From an uncultured Burkholderiales bacterium (lineage in GTDB: Bacteria; Pseudomonadota; Gammaproteobacteria; Burkholderiales; Burkholderiaceae_C), in assembly GCA_945952065.1 (NCBI GenBank), contig CAMFGY010000030.1:1-64000 (forward strand): a stretch of 64,000 bases of DNA, given 5' to 3'. The notes beneath the pieces are model-generated. The model saw only the letters and a list, made by a program, of their open reading frames with translations. It did not search any database and was not told where the DNA came from. Each line of letters begins with the position of its first letter. The stretch's first letter is position 1. This document shows positions 19,901 through 28,576 of the stretch, piece after piece. A program made the translations under genes and the position numbers.

Positions 19901-21337
19901 ATGCCCGGGAGCAAGACTTCAGGCCTGACTCATCGCCTCCTGGCGCTGCTGACCGCGGCAGCCCTGAGTGCCTGCTCCAGCGTCAAGCCTTGGATCAACC
20001 AACCCAAGGTGCAAACGAGCGCAGCAGAAGCAGCAGCCACAACAACAGCAGCAGCATCTGCATCAACAGCCCCACCCGCCCCAGCGGCAGCCGCGCGGCC
20101 CGTCGTAGTGGCAGTGGCGCTTTCAGGCGGCGGGGCCCGCGCCGCGGCCTTTGGTCTGGGCGTGCTGCAGGGCATGAAGAGCGCTGAGTTCGACTTGCCG
20201 GACCGCCGCACCAATCTGCTCGACGAGGTCCGCCTGATCAGCGGCGTTTCGGGCGGCAGCATCTTGGCGGCCCATTACGCCGCCTTTGGCGACGAGAGCC
20301 TGAGCCGCTTCGAAGACGACTTTTTGCTGGTGCCGTTTGAGGGCCAGCTCTTGCGTGAGCTGCTCTGGCCCAACCGGCTGTACCAGCTCAGCTCGCCCTG
20401 GTACGGGCGCAGCCAAATCTTGGCCGAGCGCCTTGATGTCTTGTACCGCGGCCTGCGCTTTGCCGACCTGCGTCGCCGCCCCGGTGCGCCCGAATTGATG
20501 ATCACCGCCACCGACCTCACCACGGGCGCGCCGTTTGACTTCACCGCCGAGCAGTTCGAACTGATTTGCTCCGATCTGGACAGCGTGCCGCTGTCCTTCG
20601 CGGTGGCTGCTTCATCGGCCGTGCCCTTGCTGCTCTCGCCGCTGACCGTGCGCAACCATGCCGCCCATTGCCCGGGCGGCGCACCCCGCGTCTTGCACGA
20701 GGGCGAACCCGGCTACCGCGCCCAACTCTTGCACCGCAGCGCGGAGGGCTACCGCAATGCCACCGAGCGGCCATTTGTGCATTTGGTGGACGGCGGCGTG
20801 ACCGACAACCTCGGCGTGCGCTTGCTGCTGGACCGTCTGGTAGCCAACGGCTCCATGCATGCCAATTTTGCGGATGCCCCGCGCGGCTCCATCCGCCAAC
20901 TGGTCTTGGTGACCGTGAACTCGGAGCGCGGACTGGCCGAACGCATTGACAGCAGCGATCGCGTGCCCAGCACCAGCCAAGTGCTGGAGTCCTTGATCTT
21001 TGGCGCAGGCGCACGCGATTCGCAAATCACCTTGGGCATCTTGAACGACGACCTGCGGCGCTGGCGACAAGAGCTGGCACGCACCCGCGGCCAGCCCGAC
21101 AGCCCGTTTGCAGCCGATGCGCAGATTCACGTCATTTCCCTGAGCCTGCACGACGAGCGCGATGACCGCATCCGCGACCGCCTGCTGCGTGTGCCCACCG
21201 CCTTCACCATCGAAGCCCAAGACGTGCGCGAGCTGCAAATCGCCGGCCGCCGCGCCCTGCACAGCGCCCCAAGCTTTGCGCAACTGCAAGAGGCCTTGGC
21301 CAGCTTGCGCATCGAGCCCGCAGCCAAGCAGCCCTGA
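19901..21337 (+). CDS. Patatin-like phospholipase lipoprotein
   Basis: The 478-aa protein is a predicted lipid acyl hydrolase with a Ser-Asp dyad. LLTAAALSAC near residues 16-25 is a lipobox, followed by an Ala/Thr-rich linker (about 38-65). The patatin domain begins with the oxyanion loop ALSGGGARAAAFG, has the nucleophile elbow GVSGGS and the catalytic Asp in VDGGVTDN. All key residues are present. The ATG at 19901 lies 23 bases after the efflux channel gene, so it is most likely the fourth gene of the RND operon, an unusual partner. It could act on outer-membrane phospholipid from the periplasmic side. Confidence 0.85.
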   Translation: MPGSKTSGLTHRLLALLTAAALSACSSVKPWINQPKVQTSAAEAAATTTAAASASTAPPAPAAAARPVVVAVALSGGGARAAAFGLGVLQGMKSAEFDLPDRRTNLLDEVRLISGVSGGSILAAHYAAFGDESLSRFEDDFLLVPFEGQLLRELLWPNRLYQLSSPWYGRSQILAERLDVLYRGLRFADLRRRPGAPELMITATDLTTGAPFDFTAEQFELICSDLDSVPLSFAVAASSAVPLLLSPLTVRNHAAHCPGGAPRVLHEGEPGYRAQLLHRSAEGYRNATERPFVHLVDGGVTDNLGVRLLLDRLVANGSMHANFADAPRGSIRQLVLVTVNSERGLAERIDSSDRVPSTSQVLESLIFGAGARDSQITLGILNDDLRRWRQELARTRGQPDSPFAADAQIHVISLSLHDERDDRIRDRLLRVPTAFTIEAQDVRELQIAGRRALHSAPSFAQLQEALASLRIEPAAKQP

Positions 21338-22423
21338 ACCGGGCGGCGCTTCGCTCGCATAGCCGCTGCCGATTCAAGCACCCAGAAGGCCTCAAGCAGG
21401 CCCACTCATGCCCGGCTTGCGTCACTTCGTCGCACGCCCGCCAGGGCGATATTTGCGCTGGCAAGCTCCCGTCAAAACGCAGCCCTCTCACAGGAGATGA
21501 GCTGCCACAAGCACCCGACTTTTCCGGCTCGGCGCCCCTCTCATTGATTGCGGCGCTTGCACCGGCCAGGTCGGCCAAGGAGTACGGATGAGGAGAGGCC
21601 TGTTTCATGCCGCAGCAAAGGCGCCCACCGAAGGGCGCTGGGTGCTGCTGGCAGGCCAGCTGTGCTGGCGGGTCGATGCGACCCTGGCCGGCGAAAGCGA
21701 AGGGCCAGTCAACACGCCAACTTGGCCCTCGGCGCCGCCGCGGCCCAGGCCTGTCGCAGCCGAGGAGTTGGTCGTTTTGGAGCCCGCCTCAAGCGAACGC
21801 GACGCCGCACCAATCCTCAGTCCTCTGACCCGGCCGAACCATCCCAATAGCCGCCCAAGCCCCTGCCCTTGTTCTCATCCCTGTTCTCGCCCCTGCTGCA
21901 CCCGTGCAGCCAACTCAACTTCACACCTCGCCGCTGGTTTTGTTCAACGCGAAACCCTGAGCGCCATCATTCACTACGCCCGCGATATTTAATCCAACAG
22001 AGCGCCCGGCCCTTTCGCCCGGCCGAAACGCTGCTGAAGCTTTGACACGGCAGCCCTTGCCCCAGGCCGCGCCTGTTGGCGCCACCTGATTGCGGCGTCA
22101 GCAAATCCTCTTTCTTGCACGACGACACGATGAAAATGCACTGACAGGTCAGACCGGCGTCGGGCAAACTCGACTAGCCCCTGGTGGAGCGGCCGCAAGG
22201 CCACAGCCACGCGACAGGAATGGAGCCTCGCTGAGCGGTTCGTATTTGGGTCCGCAGCCATTGCGCCACCTGCTGGCGCAAACGCTGCAACAAGGCCGTC
22301 TGTAGAGTGGCCGTCTGTTCTCTGTTCAGTCACTTCAGCATTCGTCGGCAGTTCAAGAGTTACCTGCATTGAAGGAAAGAACCCAATGCGAACTAGTTGC
22401 CTGCGGGAGAAGTCCCTGTAGGG
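21338..22423. other. 1.1-kb stretch without a supported gene
   Basis: Frames exist on both strands, the longest 134 codons at 21588-21992 with an AGGAG ribosome site, but their codon use and composition (Pro/Arg/Ser/Cys-rich) are unlike the neighbours. I see no tRNA, terminator with a T-run, or conserved domain. It separates the efflux operon from the integron-like patch and may be decayed sequence. Confidence 0.45.
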
Positions 22424-22430
22424 GTTAGGC
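22424..22430 (-). repeat. attC-type core site (R'') ending cassette 2
   Basis: On the minus strand GCCTAAC fits the RYYYAAC core of integron attC sites and lies 34 bases after the stop of the membrane-protein gene. The adjacent bases (GTGCGGCCTAAC) are the inverted copy, one base longer, of the start of the same cassette (TTAGCCGCAC at 22916-22907). The rest of this attC is not recognisable and may be truncated. Confidence 0.45.
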
Positions 22431-22464
22431 CGCACTCGATGTGGTACTGAGCTACGAATCGCGT

Positions 22465-22899
22465 TCATGACTTCTTCGATAGGCGATTGAGCGCAGGATT
22501 CCGATGCACAGCTAGCAAGCAGAAGATTAGCCCCCCTGCCGCGCCCAGTGCGAGCCAGGGATAGGCTGCGGCCAGGTACTCCATTCTGTAGTTCAGGCGC
22601 AGCCTCGAGTCACTGAGGACCGGCCACGCAGCACCCAGGACAGGCAGAAGTGCCGCCAAGAGACCAATGACTGCTGTGTTGAGAAAAGTGATTCGCACGA
22701 ACCGCGACGCCAACCAGAGCAAGGGCAAGAAGACTGCAATCATGACCACGCCAACCACGACGACAACTGCGAGTGGGCCAAGTTCAAACGTCGCAGCGGT
22801 CAGCCAGCCAAGCTTGCCATCTCGTAGCTCCATCGCGCCCGCAAGAAGCAGCTCGAGTACAAGTGGAACTGCTACAAGAGATGCGGCGAGGCGAAGCAT
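22465..22899 (-). CDS. Cassette-borne integral membrane protein (144 aa)
   Basis: Four hydrophobic segments are visible at about residues 2-22, 40-62, 72-92 and 112-132; the chain ends with a basic tail (NPALNRLSKKS). No family is recognised. The ATG follows the cassette boundary by only a dozen bases, as is typical of integron gene cassettes. G+C is clearly lower than in the neighbouring operons. Function unknown. Confidence 0.6.
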   Translation of the reverse strand: MLRLAASLVAVPLVLELLLAGAMELRDGKLGWLTAATFELGPLAVVVVVGVVMIAVFLPLLWLASRFVRITFLNTAVIGLLAALLPVLGAAWPVLSDSRLRLNYRMEYLAAAYPWLALGAAGGLIFCLLAVHRNPALNRLSKKS

Positions 22900-22910
22900 G
22901 TGTGTCGTGC

Positions 22911-23010
22911 GGCTAAATAGTTTGAGGTAACCGGCCGCCGGAGCGGCGAAGCCGCGGAGGGAACCTGCAAGCGCACTTGCAGGCGGTCCGAGTTGCCCGA
23001 GAGGTTAGAC
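22911..23010 (-). repeat. Complete attC recombination site (100 bp)
   Basis: On the minus strand the site starts with GTCTAAC (R'', 23010-23004) and ends at TTTAGCC (22917-22911), a degenerate R'. Inside, GGCGGTCCGAGTTGCC can pair with GGTAACCGGCCGCC leaving single T and A bases unpaired, matching the extrahelical bases of attC arms. The middle carries two smaller hairpins (TGCAAG/CTTGCA and GCGGC/GCCGC). The TAA stop of the upstream acetyltransferase lies inside R'', also a cassette habit. Confidence 0.65.
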
Positions 23011-23469
23011 CGCGGTTGTCGAAAGCCGAAGTTGCGGCCTTGTACGATTTTCATTACCAGCAATCGGGGCTGCAATATTGCCAACTACTTTAGCGCCACA
23101 TGCCAGATAGAACGCGGCGGCGTTGGGGTCTGAGTCGATAGCAATTTCGGTCTGGTCTCTGTTGCGCGCCAGGGTAACTATTTCGGTAAGCAATCGTCTT
23201 CCAATTCCATGCCGCATGTGGTGTGGGTGAACCCAAAGTGACGTGAGTTCCCATGGGCTGCTTGTTGGCGAAACCTGCGCAACGGCAACGACGTTCCCAT
23301 CAATTTCCGCGAGGATAGTTGGACATATGGCCAAAGAACCTTCGCTGATGATCAAGCTATCTCGCCAGATAGCCATCTGCTCATCCGTGTAACCCCAATA
23401 GCCCTTGGCGGCCAACACAATTTCATTGATTGCGTGGATTTCAGACTTGAGCGGGACCCGGAAACGCAT
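23005..23469 (-). CDS. Cassette-borne GNAT acetyltransferase (154 aa)
   Basis: The protein is a GCN5-type N-acetyltransferase: LTSLWVHPHHMRHGIGRRLL carries the acetyl-CoA pyrophosphate loop (R-H-G-I-G-R) and AAAFYLACGAKVVG the late conserved motif. The ATG at 23469 lies six bases after the core site GTTAGAC, leaving almost no 5' leader. The TAA stop is contributed by the attC. An in-frame upstream start at 23520 would read through the core site. Substrate unknown; could be a small molecule, peptide or antibiotic. Confidence 0.75.
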   Translation of the reverse strand: MRFRVPLKSEIHAINEIVLAAKGYWGYTDEQMAIWRDSLIISEGSLAICPTILAEIDGNVVAVAQVSPTSSPWELTSLWVHPHHMRHGIGRRLLTEIVTLARNRDQTEIAIDSDPNAAAFYLACGAKVVGNIAAPIAGNENRTRPQLRLSTTAV

Positions 23470-23474
23470 CTGCG

Positions 23475-23481
23475 GTCTAAC
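23475..23481 (-). repeat. attC core site (R') opening cassette 1
   Basis: On the minus strand GTTAGAC, followed by CGCAG and the ATG of the acetyltransferase. It is the exact inverted copy of the GTCTAAC that ends the cassette, and the match extends into the next bases (GTTAGACCGC). Just before it only a short right arm remains; the rest of that attC was replaced by the transposase remnant, whose reading frame ends at a TAG inside this core. Confidence 0.6.
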
Positions 23482-24070
23482 GAAGCTGTCCAATAACCCC
23501 AAACCCGCATGCACCCGCACCCCGTGAGGTGGGTGTCGACTTGCAAGCGGGAAAGTCTGGGTTCATCGGTGTGAAGGTTTGAATCTTTGCGCCGTAGTTC
23601 TCTTTAGCGCTGTCCTGGCGATTGTGCCGCTTATTGGCCGCGTTACTGGCCCTCATTTGCCCGAGCCCCGCATTCGAGAGCTTCTCGATGTTGTGCACCA
23701 TGCAGTACAGGCTCCACTGCGTTCGGACTTTCGCTTGCCCGCGATGCTTCAGGCGGCTCAGGCGTTTGTCGTGCCGCAGGTTCGCAAGCACCGGCTCCAC
23801 GGTGCCGATGCCTTGGCTGTACAGCTGGCGGCCGCGCGGTGAGTCAATCGCTTGGCGCATGCGTTCGCTGGGGTGACTGAGGTCCTGTGGCCTGGGGAAG
23901 AAGCGAGCGACTTGGCGGCCCCACTCGTCTTTGGCGTCCTTTTTGTCGCCCTCCTTGGTGCGCCGCTTCTTCAGGCATTGCCCGCGCAGCGCGCAAGCAG
24001 CGCAGTCGCTGGCCTGGGCGATGTAGGTCTGGTACGGGTGCCCGTTGGCCGAGACATGCACGCGGCCCAT
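23477..24070 (-). pseudogene. 3' remnant of an IS1182-type transposase
   Basis: The frame encodes the C-terminal third of a DDE transposase of the IS1182/IS1182-like group: CAACALRGQCLKK is the zinc-ribbon-like CxxC segment, then SPRGRQLYSQGIGTVEPVLA and RGQAKVRTQWSLYCMVHNIE, which include the catalytic Glu. The DDE aspartates and the whole N-terminus are missing; similarity fades upstream of about 24070. The last 40 residues (TPMNPDFPACKSTPT and on) probably read through the IS end. No full element or second inverted repeat was found. Confidence 0.75.
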
Positions 24071-24289
24071 TGCTGCCAAAAGGTCTGCCGGCCTCATAGA
24101 GGCGCCTTGCGTGCTCCCCGCCAAAAGCCCAAGCGCCAAAAACAAAGAAAAAGAAAGTGAAATGCAACTGAGTAACCCTTCAACGCAAGGGCTGCTTGCG
24201 CCCTTGCGCCGGGGCCGGGGCCGGGCCGCGTGGCCGTGATGAAAAGAACACGACCACGCGAATCCCCGTCTGGCCTGCTTTCCTTCGTT
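24071..24289. other. Junction between IS remnant and sugar locus
   Basis: A short stretch with A-rich (AACAAAGAAAAAGAAAGTG) and G+C-rich runs, and no gene. It probably marks the recombination point that joined the IS remnant to the host chromosome. Confidence 0.35.
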
Positions 24290-24679
24290 TTACTCCGCCT
24301 TGAAGCCAAACGCCCGTTCGTGCACATAGACCAGCTTGCAGTCCTGGGTGTATTGGGCATCGTGGATGCGGCCGGCGCTGACGTAGCCGGTTTGCCCGGC
24401 GTTCAGGGTCACCGGCGGGCCGTCGGGGTGCAAGGCGCCGGCGGCATCGCGGGTGAAAAACTGGATGCGCATTTGGCCTTGCACCACCACCGTCATGTCA
24501 TGGCCGGGGTGGCTGTGCGGCGGCTCGCTGCTGCCGGCCTGCCAGCGCTCCAGCATCACCTCCACCCCGTCCGGGTTGGCGGGCACGCAGGTGCGCACGG
24601 TGAAGCCCGGCGGGGCGCCGGGCGCTTCGACATGGTGAGACCAGATGGCACTCTGGCTTTGCTCTTGCAATGTGCTCAT
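24290..24679 (-). CDS. Small cupin-fold protein
   Basis: A 129-aa single-domain cupin. The metal motif GSSEPPHSHPGHDMTVVVQG supplies two or three His and Glu-like ligands, and the second motif (AGRIHDAQYTQDCKLVYVHE) a further His. It starts 15 bases after the TonB receptor gene, so the two are co-transcribed. Small cupins of this kind may bind or isomerise sugars or act as sensors; the specific role is unknown. Confidence 0.75.
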   Translation of the reverse strand: MSTLQEQSQSAIWSHHVEAPGAPPGFTVRTCVPANPDGVEVMLERWQAGSSEPPHSHPGHDMTVVVQGQMRIQFFTRDAAGALHPDGPPVTLNAGQTGYVSAGRIHDAQYTQDCKLVYVHERAFGFKAE

Positions 24680-24694
24680 GAAAACTCCTGCTCC

Positions 24695-27358
24695 TCAAAA
24701 GGTGTAGGTCAGTGACAACTGGGCGTTACGTCCCAGGATCGGGCGGGCGTAGTAGTAGTCGCTGCCGCCAGGCGCCTGCACAAAGCCGGAGCGCGGGTTG
24801 CCTTCGGTCAGGCCGATGGTGTTGGTGATGTTTTGCACGCTGGCGTTCACATACATCTTGGGCGTGAGCTCATAGCGCAGGCTCAAGTCCCAGGTTTGAT
24901 AGGCCGGCAACTTGACCGAGTTGGACACATCGGCAAAGCGCATGCCCATGTAGTGGTAGCCCAGCGTCAACTCGCCCTTGTTGTCATTGAAGTAGACCGT
25001 GGGCGCGATCGTGTAGTTGACATCCGGGGTGCGCTCGGGGCGGTTGCCGTTCCAGCTGGTGGCTTCTTTGCGCAAGTCTTCCAGTTCCTGGCCCGAGCCG
25101 CGCAGCACGCGCAAGTCATTGACGCTGAAGCGCGAGCGCTGCACCACGCCCACCGCATTGAGCTGCAGCCAGTTCAAGGGCCGCCAGTTCAGCTCGAACT
25201 CCAGACCATTGGACTTCACGCCTTGCAGCATTTCCACCTGCGAGTTGCCCACCTCGGCGCCATTCGGGTCGCCCTGGAAATCGGCCTTGTAATAGGTGAA
25301 GGTGCCGGTGAAACCACGCGTTTGGTAGCGCAGGCCCACTTCGGCAAATTGGATGCGCGTCACCGGCAACTCGCCGCTGGTTTGGTAGCTCTTGGCATAG
25401 CGGCCATAGACGGCCATATTGTCGTTCAGCAGGTAGTTGCCGCCCACGGTCCAGGAAGGCTCGCGCCAGTCATTGCTGATGGCGGTGGTTTGGCCATTGG
25501 TGGGGTAGGCCCAGCGGTTGTTGGCGATGATGTTGTCCACATCGCAAGCGGCGTCGCCCAGCTTGTCCACATCGCAGCCGGGCTTGAAGGCGCCGGGGAT
25601 GGCGGTGTACTCGTCATAGCCGCTACGCTGCTCGCGGTATTTGTAGTGCTCCATGCGCACGCCGGCATCCAGGCGCAGGCGCTCGTTGACCTTGAACTCG
25701 TTGTTCAAGTAAACCGAGGTCGAGGTGTTGTGGAAGCTGGAGTTGCCATCGCCCCAGGTGGAGTATTCGCGCACCCCGTTCTCGGTGTAGGCGCCGACCA
25801 CCTTGCCCGCTGGGTCCAGGGCCACGATGTCCATGCGGCGCGCATGGTTGCGCACATCGGTCACAAAGCGCGCGGTGGCCGGGCTGCCGCTCTTGCTGAT
25901 GCGGGTATCAAAAGCCAAGAGGCCCAGGGTCAGGCTGTTGTTGGGCGTGTTCCAACTCACCGACAAATCATTCACCGCCTCGCGCTGCGCCTGCTTGTCG
26001 GCCTGCAGCACATTGTCAGACAGCAGGCCATTGCCATTGAGGGCATTCAGCTGCGCCGGGGTGGACAAAATCTCGCCGGTGGACACCACCCGCAGCGCCG
26101 GGGTGCATGCACCACCGCAGGCGCTGGCAAAGCGATCCAACATCTCTTGCACATAGCTGAACTTGCTGGGGTCGAGCCGGTTGACGGCCGGACGCAGGCT
26201 GTTGTTGCTGGAGGAGAAGACCACGCTGGCGGTCACATCACTGTCGGTGTAGCGGCCTTTGGAGCGCAGCGTCAGCTCTTGGCTCAGGGCTTTTTCGAAG
26301 CTGTAGCCGATGGCGCTGGCCTTGACGTGGTAGCCGTCGCGCGAGTCGTTGAGCTGGCTGAAGCTGCCCGGCACCAGCGAGGTGCGCACGTTTTGCACGC
26401 CTGAATCCAGGCCGATCATGGTGCCGTAATTGGCATTGATGCCGGGCAGGCTGCGCGGATTGTCTTTGCCCTGCACGGGAATCGGCAGGTAGAAGGTGTT
26501 GTGGTCATCCACCAGCTTGGCGTTGAGGCTCCATTCGCCGCCCTCGATCTTCTTGCCCACATGGGCGCGCAAGGTGCCGCCGAAGTTGGCGGTGAACTCG
26601 GGGTTGCGCACGCCGTCATCGCGGCGGTAAAAGCCCGAGGCCCCGGCAAACCAGCCATCGCCCAATCCGCCGGCATAGCGCAAGTCCACGCGGCGGGTGC
26701 CGTAGTCCGAGGTGCTGAGGCGCACCGCGCCTTCGGGCGCGCCCTTGTTGCGGTAGGTCAGGAAGTTGATGGTGGCGCCCGCGCCATTGGTGGTCAAAAT
26801 GGCCGAGGTGCCGCCGCGCACCGCTTCCAGCCGGTCAATGCCGATCTCTTGCTTGACCAGGCCATCGGCGGTCCAGCTCGGGTAGTAAAACACCGGCAGG
26901 CCGTCTTCTTGCAGCTGCACCCAGCGCTGGTTGCCGCCCGACATGCCGCGCACCGAGTAGTTGTTCGACATCTCGCCGCCCGAGGCTTCCACATACATGC
27001 CCGGAATCAGCTCCATGGCCTCGGCGGTGGAGCGCGGCGCCTTGCGGTCCAGCTCGTCACGATCCGCCACGGTGACCGCCACCGAGCTGTCGCGCAGCGT
27101 GCGGTTCAAGCCGGTGTTGCCGGTGACGACCACGCGATCGAGCTGGCTGGCTTCGTCTTTCTTGTCGGCCTTGGTGTCAGCCTTGCTGTCGGCTTTGCTT
27201 TCAGCCGCAGCCCCTTGCTGGGCCAGGGCCGGCGCCAAGCCCAGGCTGAGCAGGGCCGCCATGCAGATCGCGCTGGGCCGCAAGCGTGTGCTTGAAGCCA
27301 AGGGCAGGGATTGAGATTGGGCCCGTGCGAGCCTGCGGTTCTTTTGAATAGTCTCCAT
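24695..27358 (-). CDS. TonB-dependent outer-membrane receptor, likely for a sugar
   Basis: The 887-aa receptor has a long signal region (about residues 1-45 ending PALAQQ), a Lys/Asp/Ala-rich linker, a plug domain (LDRVVVTGNTGLNRTLRDS, then MELIPGMYVEASGG and LEAVRGGTSAILTTNGAGATI) and a 22-strand barrel ending in LSLTYTF. The ATG at 27358 is chosen because GGAG lies eight bases upstream; starts at 27364 or 27418 fit less well. Position behind the sugar operon suggests outer-membrane uptake of its substrate rather than of iron. A 189-base gap separates it from glk, so it may have its own promoter. Confidence 0.88.
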   Translation of the reverse strand: METIQKNRRLARAQSQSLPLASSTRLRPSAICMAALLSLGLAPALAQQGAAAESKADSKADTKADKKDEASQLDRVVVTGNTGLNRTLRDSSVAVTVADRDELDRKAPRSTAEAMELIPGMYVEASGGEMSNNYSVRGMSGGNQRWVQLQEDGLPVFYYPSWTADGLVKQEIGIDRLEAVRGGTSAILTTNGAGATINFLTYRNKGAPEGAVRLSTSDYGTRRVDLRYAGGLGDGWFAGASGFYRRDDGVRNPEFTANFGGTLRAHVGKKIEGGEWSLNAKLVDDHNTFYLPIPVQGKDNPRSLPGINANYGTMIGLDSGVQNVRTSLVPGSFSQLNDSRDGYHVKASAIGYSFEKALSQELTLRSKGRYTDSDVTASVVFSSSNNSLRPAVNRLDPSKFSYVQEMLDRFASACGGACTPALRVVSTGEILSTPAQLNALNGNGLLSDNVLQADKQAQREAVNDLSVSWNTPNNSLTLGLLAFDTRISKSGSPATARFVTDVRNHARRMDIVALDPAGKVVGAYTENGVREYSTWGDGNSSFHNTSTSVYLNNEFKVNERLRLDAGVRMEHYKYREQRSGYDEYTAIPGAFKPGCDVDKLGDAACDVDNIIANNRWAYPTNGQTTAISNDWREPSWTVGGNYLLNDNMAVYGRYAKSYQTSGELPVTRIQFAEVGLRYQTRGFTGTFTYYKADFQGDPNGAEVGNSQVEMLQGVKSNGLEFELNWRPLNWLQLNAVGVVQRSRFSVNDLRVLRGSGQELEDLRKEATSWNGNRPERTPDVNYTIAPTVYFNDNKGELTLGYHYMGMRFADVSNSVKLPAYQTWDLSLRYELTPKMYVNASVQNITNTIGLTEGNPRSGFVQAPGGSDYYYARPILGRNAQLSLTYTF

Positions 27359-27547
27359 CTTCATGTCTCCAGTGGTTTTGCTTTTGGCGAGGGAAAGAAA
27401 GAAAAGAAGGAACAACAAGGGACGAAAAACAGACGAAAGCAGCCCCCCAGCACGCTGCGAAAAATCGCCGCGCGATGCGGTTTTGCTTGCATGCTGAAAG
27501 TCGGTCGCGCCTCGCCCAGGCGCGCCGGAACTAGTGAGGCGGCGGCG
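27359..27547 (-). promoter_or_regulatory. Gap before the TonB receptor gene
   Basis: The 189-base spacer holds no gene. An imperfect dyad with GCGAAAAATCG on one side and CGATGCGGTTTTGC on the other lies around 27456-27485 and could be an operator, but the match is weak. No clear sigma-70 hexamers were identified. Confidence 0.25.
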
Positions 27548-28576
27548 TCATAGCGCTCGACTCGCACCCAGCAGAGCCGGTGGCTCCGGGCTGGCAATCA
27601 CATAACTGGGCACGGCGGCCAGATAGCCCGCCATGCGGCCCTTGGCTTCAAAGCGCGCCCGAAAGCGCGAAGCCCGAATCCACGCCGCCCCCAATCGCGG
27701 CACGATGCCGCCACCGATGAAGACCCCGGCCCGCGCACCCAGCGACAAGACCAGATCACCCGCCACGTCGCCGAGAAAGGCGCCAAACAAGTCCAGCGCC
27801 TCCACACATTGCCGCTGCGACTGATGCTGCGACTGACCTTGGGCAGATTCGATCAGCGCCGCTGGCGTGAGGCCCGCAGGCAAGGCGCAGCCGTCCAACT
27901 CGCACAAGGCCTGGGCCAGGTTCAAGAGCCCCGGCCCCGACAACACCCGCTCGGCCGACACATGCCCAAACCGCTTTGCCAACTGCTGCACCACGCGGTA
28001 TTCGCGCTCGCTGTGCGCCGCCAAGCTGACATGCCCGCCCTCGGTTTGCAGCGCGGTCCACTGCCGCTCGCCGCAAGACACCAAACCCGACACGCCCAAG
28101 CCCGTGCCCGGCCCCAGCAAGGCCAGGGTGCCCGCCTGAGCCACGGCGACCGGCGCTTGCGGCCCGCCGCAATGCCAAAAGTCCGCCTGCGGCAAGGCCG
28201 GTATCGCCAAGGCCAGGGCGGTGAAGTCATTCATCACCACCAGTCTTTGCAAGTCCAGCGCGCTGCGCAGCGCCTGGGCCGAGAAGCTCCAGTCGCGGTT
28301 GGTCAGGCTGATTTGGTCTTGCAAAACCGGCGTGGCCACACCCAAAGCCGCTTGACGGGGCCAGGCCAAGCCCTCATGGCGCAAGCCGCTGAGGTAATCC
28401 TGTATGCAAGCGGTGAGGTTGGGAAAGTCCGCGCAAGGCATCACCCGCACCCGCTCGATGCAAGCCCCTGCCCCGCCCTGCCAGGCCAGGCGCACATTGC
28501 TGCCGCCCACATCGCCCAGCAAGCGGGGGATGGCTGGAGCCTCGCCCTGGTGGGCTTTGCTGCCGATCTCAATCAT
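27548..28576 (-). CDS. glk: Glucokinase
   Basis: The 342-aa enzyme phosphorylates glucose with ATP. It has the proteobacterial Glk pattern: LLGDVGGSNVRLAW (phosphate-1), VMNDFTALALAIP, LLGPGTGLGVSGL and TEGGHVSLA. The ATG at 28576 overlaps the TGA of the Gfo/Idh gene, so the two are translationally coupled. Within this operon it would trap glucose freed from the imported glucoside and feed glycolysis or the Entner-Doudoroff route. Confidence 0.92.
   Translation of the reverse strand: MIEIGSKAHQGEAPAIPRLLGDVGGSNVRLAWQGGAGACIERVRVMPCADFPNLTACIQDYLSGLRHEGLAWPRQAALGVATPVLQDQISLTNRDWSFSAQALRSALDLQRLVVMNDFTALALAIPALPQADFWHCGGPQAPVAVAQAGTLALLGPGTGLGVSGLVSCGERQWTALQTEGGHVSLAAHSEREYRVVQQLAKRFGHVSAERVLSGPGLLNLAQALCELDGCALPAGLTPAALIESAQGQSQHQSQRQCVEALDLFGAFLGDVAGDLVLSLGARAGVFIGGGIVPRLGAAWIRASRFRARFEAKGRMAGYLAAVPSYVIASPEPPALLGASRAL

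Noticed and set aside
21989-22468. 159-codon minus-strand frame overlapping the cassette membrane gene by four bases
   Set aside because: It reads through the attC core at 22424-22430 and has Arg/Pro-rich composition; looks like a chance read-through of the recombination site.
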